Assembly (NCBI GenBank): GCA_031278135.1
Contig: JAITKY010000073.1
Location: forward strand, 1-8,387
Source: Prevotellaceae bacterium
Lineage (GTDB): Bacteria; Bacteroidota; Bacteroidia; Bacteroidales; UBA932
Direction of reading: 5' to 3'
Length of the DNA: 8,387 bases
Position numbers and translations under genes: made by a program. Shown in pieces: positions 1 through 5,751 of this stretch; the first letter of the stretch is position 1; the number at the start of each line of letters is the position of its first letter. The notes under the pieces were generated by a model, which was not told where the DNA came from, made no database searches, and worked only from the letters and a program-made list of their open reading frames with translations.

Positions 1-52
1 AGCTACAACAAATAAAAAAGAAGAATTATGGAAACAATTCGATTATTAATAT

Positions 53-84
53 TTTTCACACGAATGAGTTTTTTTGTACTTTTG
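53..84 (+). promoter_or_regulatory. Bacteroidota-type promoter for the zapA-like gene
   Basis: The -7 element TACTTTTG at 77-84 matches the Bacteroidota consensus TAnnTTTG exactly. A TTTTC stretch at 53-57 lies 19 bases upstream and can serve as a degenerate -33 element. The coding start is 24 bases downstream of the -7 box, giving a short leader. Bases 1-52 show no gene I can support. Confidence 0.65.
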
Positions 85-108
85 CAGTTGATTTAATAAA
101 AAACGATT

Positions 109-357
109 ATGGATATTAAAGACGATTCAAAAAAAGATGTATTATGTCTCCATTTAAAATTGGGGGACAAAGAAATTTCCTTCAGGTGCAAGGGAAGTGA
201 TGAAGCCGCTGTTCGGCAGGCTGCAATACGATACAACGAGGTTTATTCTCAATATTCGGAGCATTACAACAATAATATCGCCGAAGACGACTTATTGCGT
301 ATAACGGGTTTTCATTTTGCATATCAATTGTTAATACAATCAAATAAATGGATATGA
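109..357 (+). CDS. zapA: ZapA-like cell division protein, short form
   Basis: An 82-residue cytoplasmic protein with no signal peptide or membrane segment. The pattern fits the ZapA head domain: an N-terminal beta strand pair (VLCLHLKLGDKEISFRC, about residues 11-27), a helix beginning SDEAAVRQAAIRYNEVY, and a second helix DLLRITGFHFAYQLL where family members carry a hydrophobic helix entering the coiled coil. ZapA binds FtsZ and cross-links protofilaments at the division site. Family members are usually about 95-110 residues and end in a long coiled coil. This one stops right after the second helix, so the dimer/tetramer coiled coil looks missing. The start ATG at 109 sits 24 bases below a strong promoter. 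The stop codon overlaps the ATG of the next small gene. Assignment rests on pattern only; an unrelated small protein remains possible. Confidence 0.55.
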   Translation: MDIKDDSKKDVLCLHLKLGDKEISFRCKGSDEAAVRQAAIRYNEVYSQYSEHYNNNIAEDDLLRITGFHFAYQLLIQSNKWI

Positions 358-488
358 AAACATTTCATTTACTAATATTTGTTACCGTGATACTGATTTC
401 ATTCGGCGGCTGTAAAAACAAGGCAAAGAACAGCGGAACCATTCATTCGGAAGAATTGTACAACAAAGAAACAGGATTTGGGTGGTGA
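354..488 (+). CDS. Small putative lipoprotein (44 aa)
   Basis: A short reading frame starts with ATG at 354-356, overlapping the TGA of the preceding gene (355-357) in an ATGA arrangement typical of translational coupling. The product begins MKTFHLL, has a hydrophobic stretch LIFVTVILISF (about residues 7-17), then GGC with Cys20 as the candidate lipidated residue, followed by a 24-residue polar tail ending ETGFGW. The -3 position of the lipobox is Phe rather than the usual Leu, which makes signal peptidase II processing plausible but not certain. An alternative in-frame ATG at 348 would add MD. No function can be assigned. It would be co-transcribed with the ZapA-like gene. It might alternatively be a chance frame, but coupling plus signal-like architecture argue for a real gene. 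Confidence 0.5.
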   Translation: MKTFHLLIFVTVILISFGGCKNKAKNSGTIHSEELYNKETGFGW

Positions 489-500
489 ATGAGAAAAAAC

Positions 501-534
501 AAACAGCAATGCGACTTTGTATTTTGAACTGTTT
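501..534 (-). terminator. Weak candidate terminator for the minus-strand glycosyltransferase operon
   Basis: Read on the minus strand, the inverted repeat AAACAG / CTGTTT (arms 529-534 and 501-506) is followed by GTTTTTTCTC, a short T-run. The stem is only 6 bp with a 22-base loop, so this is a weak call. It lies in the 53-bp gap between the convergent lipoprotein and GT-C genes, where a terminator is expected. Confidence 0.25.
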
Positions 535-541
535 CATGACA

Positions 542-2392
542 TTATCGGGCTTCAAAAGACGGTTTCAATTGATTTAGCATACTGAAGTAAGAATCGATTT
601 GTTGTTGCGATAATCGGGAAGTAAAGACTTCGGGAGTTTTCGCGTATATTGTTTCCATTTTCAGGAGCAGACGATAGAGCGCTTCGTAATCTTTGTTCTG
701 CGAATAGATCTCGGCAAGTTGAGCATAAGGCAAAGCATACGTCGGAAATTTCGACACTGACGATTCGTATATCCCTACTGCTTCGTTGATTTTGCCTTCC
801 CGAATCAAAACATTTGCATAATTGTATCCTGTACGGGGATCATTCTGGTGACGCAGATAAGCCATTTTTTCCCAATACAAACTTTTTTCTTTCAAATCAT
901 TCGACGAAAATATTGCGCCGAGCATTGATTCGTTGCTGAATGAACGGCGATAGTAACTTGCCGGATCTTTTTCGAACGCCTTTTCGACCCAGCCGATTGA
1001 TTTATCGGTGGCATTTGTTACTATCCAGAATGAACTGTGCAGTACGGCAAAAACTGCCATTATGCAAACTCCGTACCGTATGTTTTTCACGACTTTTTGC
1101 CTGTACAGATCCAAAATCAGAAACGCTGCCGTAAGATTTGTTGTTATTGCCCCAAACGAATATATATCCCAGTCGCCACTTCCGCGCCATAAATCGACAA
1201 CAAACAAAAATCCCGTCGCCGAACACGAGGCTATACATAAAAACCAGTGCATGACCGTAAATTTCACATTTCGATGGAATGCATAAAACAGTAACAGCCC
1301 GACCCATATCACAAATACAAATCCTCCGCCGAGTAGTTGCGCATTAATAAATTCCTTGTAATGAGCCGTCGAAAACATGATCATCATATTTTTTTCGCCA
1401 GGCGAAAAAGGTAACATCATCGGCAATGCAATCCGTACAAACACGTATGATACAGCGACGATTGAAAGAATCGAAAGCGCTATCAAAGTATTTTTTTTCC
1501 TGAAAAACGAATGTTTCCGGAGAACACTGTGATAAAACAAAAAAGCAAGCGAAGGCAACATGAAGGCAAGCATTAAATGTGCAGCGATGCCTGCCGCTAT
1601 CACGACAATTGGAAAAATGATATTCGCTTTTTTCTGCAAATGCAATACGGACAAGTATAAATACAGTTGCAACAAAAATAAATCCATAGCATACGTTTCA
1701 GAATATCCGCAAAACTGCATCAGCGCTGCCAGCGACAGTGTCGAAATCGCAACACAGGCAATCTTTTGCCGGATATTTTTTCCGATAACATCGGCTGTCA
1801 GCAGCGAAGTCAAAACGAAAAGGCTACCCGATATATGCGACACTATCTGAATCGTCTGCAATCCCGAAACGCTCCAGCGACTGTGCAGCCATGTATATAA
1901 ATGCGCTAATATGTATGTAGAGAGATATTCGTTTTTCACTATGTTACCTTCTTCGACATCTGTCGGACGTATTCCGACGTCACCAAGTAAGATGTATTTC
2001 ACTCGCAAAGCGTAAAACACAAAACCTGCGCCGGCGGATATCAGGATAAATAACACAATCTTATATTTGCGCACCATATCGATTATCTTTTTCCGGGTGA
2101 TTGAGGCGACAAAATCAATTATCATTTTATTGACAGGAGGCAAACAGACTGCAATCATTATCGCATAGAACAGACAGATAATTGCAGGGTCGAAAAACCG
2201 TATAAAATTTACGCCCCATCCTCTTTCGATTGCCGGATTGAACGATACAAACAGGTGTATCAGAATATAAACAGCGCTCAACAGGGCAAAAGGAAAAATT
2301 CGACTTCGTGTATTTACTACTTTTTTGACAGGAACAGTATTCCGTTTTTGTCTATTGTTGTTATTATTGTTGTTGTTATATGTTTTTTTCAT
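542..2392 (-). CDS. Multipass GT-C-like glycosyltransferase with C-terminal TPR region
   Basis: A 616-residue integral membrane protein with roughly 11-13 hydrophobic segments, for example about residues 31-50, 67-85, 111-129, 180-200, 232-250, 258-287, 303-322, 354-371, 379-398, 413-427 and 440-458. Features resemble GT-C glycosyltransferases, which use polyprenyl-phosphate sugars on the outer face of the inner membrane. They include an acidic loop after an early helix (GDVGIRPTDVEEGN, from residue 137), a GYSETYAMDL motif at 229-238 and DLWRGSGDWDIYS at 400-412. After the last helix, residues about 515-590 look like two TPR-type helical hairpins (YNYANVLIREGKINEAVGIY and PYAQLAEIYSQNKDYEALY). 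The cytoplasmic-looking N-terminus has eight consecutive Asn (residues 6-13). The gene is last of a three-gene operon, 12 bases after the STELLO-type gene. The exact substrate is unknown; an O-antigen-type or protein glycosyltransferase are both possible. Confidence 0.65.
   Translation of the reverse strand: MKKTYNNNNNNNNRQKRNTVPVKKVVNTRSRIFPFALLSAVYILIHLFVSFNPAIERGWGVNFIRFFDPAIICLFYAIMIAVCLPPVNKMIIDFVASITRKKIIDMVRKYKIVLFILISAGAGFVFYALRVKYILLGDVGIRPTDVEEGNIVKNEYLSTYILAHLYTWLHSRWSVSGLQTIQIVSHISGSLFVLTSLLTADVIGKNIRQKIACVAISTLSLAALMQFCGYSETYAMDLFLLQLYLYLSVLHLQKKANIIFPIVVIAAGIAAHLMLAFMLPSLAFLFYHSVLRKHSFFRKKNTLIALSILSIVAVSYVFVRIALPMMLPFSPGEKNMMIMFSTAHYKEFINAQLLGGGFVFVIWVGLLLFYAFHRNVKFTVMHWFLCIASCSATGFLFVVDLWRGSGDWDIYSFGAITTNLTAAFLILDLYRQKVVKNIRYGVCIMAVFAVLHSSFWIVTNATDKSIGWVEKAFEKDPASYYRRSFSNESMLGAIFSSNDLKEKSLYWEKMAYLRHQNDPRTGYNYANVLIREGKINEAVGIYESSVSKFPTYALPYAQLAEIYSQNKDYEALYRLLLKMETIYAKTPEVFTSRLSQQQIDSYFSMLNQLKPSFEAR
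2354..2377 (-). repeat. Trinucleotide (AAC/AAT) tract encoding eight Asn
   Basis: Eight successive Asn codons, a mix of AAC and AAT, lie at codons 6-13 of the GT-C-like gene. The triplet period means that length changes by replication slippage would keep the frame and alter only the number of Asn residues. The tract is imperfect, which lowers slippage rates. Confidence 0.8.
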
Positions 2393-2404
2393 TACAAAAA
2401 ATAT

Positions 2405-3406
2405 TTAATTCATATTTGACAAATCATTTAACCATGCTTCTATCAGTTTGAGTTCCATTTTGCCGATAAGGCTCATGCGTATAAATTGTTCGTAACAAAT
2501 CAGCAGATTTGCGGGAATATTTTCGATACCGGATTTCAATGTCAGTCGCTGCAAATTCTCGACAATTACATGATTGTAAAGATATCCCTGTATTTCGTCT
2601 TCAAAATCGACTGTTAAATTATGGTTGTTACGTTGCTGCCATACCGTTGCATAATGAAAAAGGATATTCCAATCATTTTCCCAGCATATTCGTTGTGCCA
2701 CAAAACTACGCCAGATGTCTGTCATCCTGAAACTGCAAAACGAAGGCAGATACATTAATGGAAAAGCCTCTTTAAACCATGTAGTATTCTGACTGTTGAA
2801 CGGGCAAATGGAATCGACGCCCAATGCAACCGGTTTATGTTTGTTGAATGTAAACGGCAATGGTAAAACGAGGCGATATATTGCATCGACATCAGGATTC
2901 TGGTCGGCTAATCCCTGCTGTATTGGCGTTTCGACAAGGCCTTCGACAGTCAAAGCGGGCGGTTCGTTACGGATATCGTTCAACGAAAATCCGCGAGGCC
3001 AGATATTTTTTTCTGTGAAATATTTATACACATTGACCCAGTTTTGATGCCGGATTTGATATGCCGGTTGAACTTTTTCCCGCTTATTCCAAAATTCGGG
3101 ATAGGGATAATTATCGTCGTCGGTTTCGATTATAATGCCGGCATTTTTCGAAATGGCAATCAGATAGCCGATGTTTTTACGTGCATAATGTTTGAGTGGT
3201 AAAGATTTTGCAAGTTCGAAACCTGATTTTTGCTGCCGCTCGACAGAGTAAAAATCGCATCCCTCCAAATCGAAATCTTTTGGACTTTTGGTGTCGCCAA
3301 TCATGATAAACGGAATATCATGTTCTACCGATTGAACGGATAACTGTTGTAAAACGGGATGTTCGTGCGAAGCAATGGATGTGATTACTAAAAAGGTATT
3401 ATTCAT
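2405..3406 (-). CDS. STELLO/DUF288-type glycosyltransferase
   Basis: A 333-residue soluble protein. The N-terminal Rossmann-like part (FLVITSI at 5-11, IPFIMIGDTKSP at 31-42) leads to an intact acidic metal/sugar-nucleotide motif, ETDDDNYPYPEFW (Asp96-Asp98). WPRGFSL follows at 136-142, then PDVDAIYRL at 171-179 and a C-terminal region with RMTDIWRSFVAQRICW. The DDD, WPRG and DVDAIYRL combination is what I associate with the STELLO (DUF288) family, described in plant Golgi and nematodes and related to reversibly glycosylated polypeptides. No membrane anchor is present, so it should act in the cytoplasm on a nucleotide-sugar donor. The chosen start is ATG at 3404-3406; an in-frame TTG two codons earlier (3410-3412) is less likely. 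It sits 18 bases after the GT2 gene and 12 before the GT-C gene. The sugar and acceptor cannot be read from sequence. Confidence 0.75.
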   Translation of the reverse strand: MNNTFLVITSIASHEHPVLQQLSVQSVEHDIPFIMIGDTKSPKDFDLEGCDFYSVERQQKSGFELAKSLPLKHYARKNIGYLIAISKNAGIIIETDDDNYPYPEFWNKREKVQPAYQIRHQNWVNVYKYFTEKNIWPRGFSLNDIRNEPPALTVEGLVETPIQQGLADQNPDVDAIYRLVLPLPFTFNKHKPVALGVDSICPFNSQNTTWFKEAFPLMYLPSFCSFRMTDIWRSFVAQRICWENDWNILFHYATVWQQRNNHNLTVDFEDEIQGYLYNHVIVENLQRLTLKSGIENIPANLLICYEQFIRMSLIGKMELKLIEAWLNDLSNMN

Positions 3407-3424
3407 TATCAATCAATTATTTTG

Positions 3425-3982
3425 TCAATTAACGTAGGGCGCCCTGCCCTTCAGTCGCAGAAGGAAGTAATAAAACAGAACATATAAAGAATTGTAAATC
3501 GCCTTTTTCGAAATACTTGGCGACGGCGCTTTGTAATGTATCGGGATTTCGACGTGCCGGGTTTTGCGCAAAAGATAACGCAGTTCGGTCTGATAAAAAT
3601 GAGCCTTTGACAATAATTCGTAATCCAGAAATCGTTCTACAATCGTAGCGCTGAATCCCTGATAACCGGAAGTCATATCGTGCATTTTTGAACCAAGCAA
3701 AAGATTCGCAAGAATTGTCCCGCATCTCGACAGGAAATATCTTTTCCAGTTTGAATCACGAATCGATCCTCCGGCGATAAACCGACTTCCGAATACACAA
3801 TCGTAACCGGCGTTCAATGCCTGTAAAAAATCCGGCAAAGTTGCGGGATCGTGCGACATGCCGGCATCCATTTCGATAATAAACTTGTGTCGATTACGAA
3901 TCGCTTCCCTGTAGCCGGACAAATTCCGGAGATTAAAAATTTTCGAACCGCTGATATTCTCTATTTTCCCACAATGTCTCAT
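3425..3982 (-). CDS. Family 2 glycosyltransferase (polyprenyl-phosphate sugar synthase-like), lacking the N-terminal half-domain
   Basis: The 185-residue product matches the central and C-terminal parts of dolichol/polyprenyl-phosphate mannosyltransferase-like GT2 enzymes. It has NLSGYREAI at 20-28, FIIEMDAGMSHDP at 34-46, VFGSRFIAGGSI at 63-74, LSRCGTILANLLLG at 84-97, DMTSGYQGF at 102-110 and a terminal amphipathic stretch (IYNSLYVLFYYFLLRLKG). These enzymes transfer a sugar from a nucleotide donor to polyprenyl phosphate. Family members are about 240 residues; here the first 60 or so are absent, including the expected VVIPxYNE strand and the DDGS motif. The normal Asp-Ala-Asp is Asp39-Ala40-Gly41. 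An in-frame stop at 3992-3994 rules out an upstream extension in this frame. The gene has its own promoter and heads the operon. It may be a degenerate gene, a headless partner protein, or a divergent subfamily. Confidence 0.7.
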   Translation of the reverse strand: MRHCGKIENISGSKIFNLRNLSGYREAIRNRHKFIIEMDAGMSHDPATLPDFLQALNAGYDCVFGSRFIAGGSIRDSNWKRYFLSRCGTILANLLLGSKMHDMTSGYQGFSATIVERFLDYELLSKAHFYQTELRYLLRKTRHVEIPIHYKAPSPSISKKAIYNSLYVLFYYFLLRLKGRAPYVN

Positions 3983-4028
3983 AAACCGAATTTATTGTAT
4001 ATATATCAAAAAATTACTAATAATGCCG

Positions 4029-4061
4029 CAAAGATATAAACATTTTTTTTAATGCAACAAA
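4029..4061 (-). promoter_or_regulatory. Bacteroidota-type promoter for the GT2-STELLO-GT-C operon
   Basis: On the minus strand TATCTTTG at 4036-4029 matches TAnnTTTG exactly. A TTTG at 4061-4058 lies 21 bases upstream; an overlapping TTG at 4057-4055 gives an 18-base spacing. The GT2 start codon is 46 bases beyond the -7 box. This places transcription initiation after the region where the missing GT2 N-terminus would have been encoded. Confidence 0.6.
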
Positions 4062-4067
4062 AAAATC

Positions 4068-4079
4068 AATAGCGCTATT
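4068..4079. promoter_or_regulatory. 12-bp perfect palindrome just upstream of the operon promoter
   Basis: AATAGCGCTATT is a perfect palindrome centred between 4073 and 4074, seven bases upstream of the proposed -33 element. Position and symmetry fit a regulator binding site, but a 12-bp palindrome in AT-rich DNA can occur by chance. Confidence 0.25.
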
Positions 4080-4201
4080 TCAATAGTCTGCCAATTAGGA
4101 AAATACATGTTAAAAAATTTTTCTACGCTCCCGTCAAAAATATTATTTTTTATTAAATTTGTTTTTATTTTCGATAATATTGTGTCCGGAAACAACAAGA
4201 T

Positions 4202-4230
4202 TGTGTTTGAGCATGATAATATCAGACACA
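4202..4230 (-). terminator. Candidate hairpin terminator after the MBOAT gene
   Basis: TGTGTTTGA (4202-4210) and TCAGACACA (4222-4230) form a 9-bp stem with one mismatch and an 11-base loop, starting 31 bases after the MBOAT stop codon. On the minus strand it is followed by a T-rich but interrupted stretch (CTTGTTGTTT), so it is not a textbook intrinsic terminator. The rest of 4062-4260 shows only AT-rich sequence without a convincing gene. Confidence 0.35.
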
Positions 4231-4260
4231 TATATTTGCTTTATTCAAAGAAACATAAAT

Positions 4261-5751
4261 TCAGAACTGAAAATATATAAATGCAAGTATTTCTGACGAT
4301 TTTATCTGCATTATAAACACGATAATAGCGGTTATGGCTGCGGCTTTCCAGATTAGCGGCATTCCGATTGTGTAGTTGATAAATTTGTTTTCCAGACTTT
4401 TAGGGATAAAATGCAGAATAAAACCTACAGTCATCAATACAAACACCATTGTATATCCTTTCAACACATCCATAATTATTTCGGGATGGAAGAAAGTGAA
4501 TATCTGGCTTATCATATTCATCGCTGTTTCAAAAGTTTCGGCTCTAAAAAATATCCACGAAAAACAAACGAAATGGAAAGTAAACACTATTCCGGATATT
4601 CGCCACAGCGGTTTCATTTTGTTGCCCGAAGGTTTTAATGTCGAAAAAAATCCCATCAACAACTTATGCACCGCTAAACCAACGCCATGTATAGCGCCCC
4701 AACATATCATACGCAGATATGGTCCATGCCAAAGTCCTCCAAGCAACATTGTTATTATCAGATTGATATACGTCCGTATTCTTCCTTTTCGATTGCCGCC
4801 GAGCGAGATATACAGATAATCGCGCAACCACGACGAAAGCGAAATATGCCACCGTCGCCAAAATTCGGTTATTGTAGCAGATTGATATGGCGAATCGAAA
4901 TTGAGGTTGAAATGAAATCCCAGCAACAAAGCAATCCCGATTGCCATGTCGGAATACCCCGAAAAATCACAGTATATTTGTAATGCATACCCGTATAGAC
5001 CAAGCAAATTCTCTACGCCGGAATACAGATTCGGGTTATCGAAAATTCTGTCCACAAAGTTCACGCTGATATAGTCCGATATTACCGCTTTTTTGAACAG
5101 TCCCGCGATAATCAGAAATATCCCTTTACCCAACATTTCGTTACTGACAAATAAGGGCTTATGGATTTGAGGTATAAAATCTTTAGCCCTGACAATCGGA
5201 CCTGCAACCAACTGCGGGAAAAACGAAATATAAAACGCAAAATCCTGTATTTTATTTAATGGAATCAATTGTTTCCGGTAAACGTCGATCGTATAGCTCA
5301 TCGACTGAAATGTGAAAAACGAAATCCCAACCGGCAAAAATATATCAAACGACGAAAAATTATGTCCGCTCAAATTGCAATACATTTCGTAGAAAAAATT
5401 CGTATATTTGAAATAACAAAGCATTCCAAGATTCGCCATAATACTAAGTATCATCAGCAACTTTCTTTTCGACCTGTTTTCGGCGATGTGCATTGCTTTA
5501 GCCGCAAAAAAATCCCATGTCGTCACAAATGCCATGATTAAGAAATATATCCCGCTCGATTTGTAGTAAAAATAATACGAAAACAGGATTACATAAATAA
5601 TTCTGCGATTGTCTTTTTTCCTAAATTTGGTGTATATCCAAAGGAAAATCAGGAAAAGAAACAGGAAAAAACCGCTGTTGAATATCATCGGCGAATTGCT
5701 GTCGTACAAAAATAATCTTAAAAGTTTGTCGAAGTCAAAACCGAAAATCAT
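4261..5751 (-). CDS. MBOAT-family O-acyltransferase, AlgI-like
   Basis: A 496-residue multipass inner-membrane protein, within the usual AlgI/MBOAT size range. Diagnostic segments in order are SFFPQLVAGPIVRAKDFIPQ (about 176-195), YCDFSGYSDMAIG (260-272), EFWRRWHISLSSWLRDYLY (296-314), SLGGNRKG (316-323), GGLWHG (338-343) with His342 as the expected catalytic His, and FSWIFFRAETF (397-407). Such proteins move acyl groups, usually acetyl, across the membrane to a periplasmic partner that O-acylates a polysaccharide. The partner here is very likely the SGNH hydrolase encoded just upstream, whose TGA overlaps this ATG by four bases (ATGA, 5748-5751). Both would be made from the promoter at 7078-7107. 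The acceptor glycan is unknown; alginate itself is not implied. Confidence 0.92.
   Translation of the reverse strand: MIFGFDFDKLLRLFLYDSNSPMIFNSGFFLFLFLIFLWIYTKFRKKDNRRIIYVILFSYYFYYKSSGIYFLIMAFVTTWDFFAAKAMHIAENRSKRKLLMILSIMANLGMLCYFKYTNFFYEMYCNLSGHNFSSFDIFLPVGISFFTFQSMSYTIDVYRKQLIPLNKIQDFAFYISFFPQLVAGPIVRAKDFIPQIHKPLFVSNEMLGKGIFLIIAGLFKKAVISDYISVNFVDRIFDNPNLYSGVENLLGLYGYALQIYCDFSGYSDMAIGIALLLGFHFNLNFDSPYQSATITEFWRRWHISLSSWLRDYLYISLGGNRKGRIRTYINLIITMLLGGLWHGPYLRMICWGAIHGVGLAVHKLLMGFFSTLKPSGNKMKPLWRISGIVFTFHFVCFSWIFFRAETFETAMNMISQIFTFFHPEIIMDVLKGYTMVFVLMTVGFILHFIPKSLENKFINYTIGMPLIWKAAAITAIIVFIMQIKSSEILAFIYFQF

Noticed and set aside
28..96. 22-codon hydrophobic open frame upstream of the ZapA-like gene
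   Set aside because: It runs through the -7 promoter box and therefore could not be made from the promoter described; composition is that of AT-rich spacer.
940..1307. Several open frames on both strands overlapping the GT-C-like gene
   Set aside because: They overlap a long membrane-protein frame with consistent hydrophobic periodicity and have no domain features of their own.
1491..1498. A8 run in the GT-C-like gene as a slippage switch
   Set aside because: Runs of this length recur in this AT-rich window, and it lies mid-gene without any special motif nearby, so there is no reason to single it out.
3407..3412. TTG start two codons before the chosen start of the STELLO-type gene
   Set aside because: ATG at 3404-3406 is in frame, no ribosome binding site favours the TTG, and the family strand begins right after the ATG.
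4049..4231. 60-codon minus-strand open frame between the two minus-strand operons
   Set aside because: It runs through the -33 element and the palindrome, is composed of AT-driven residues (Ile, Leu, Asn, Phe, Lys) and shows no motif or plausible upstream promoter.
4062..4260. Possible remnant of the missing GT2 N-terminus
   Set aside because: Minus-strand frames give faint similarities (a VVSGHN-like stretch and a lone DGS) but in different frames, with wrong spacing and the promoter lying between them and the gene. Too weak to claim.
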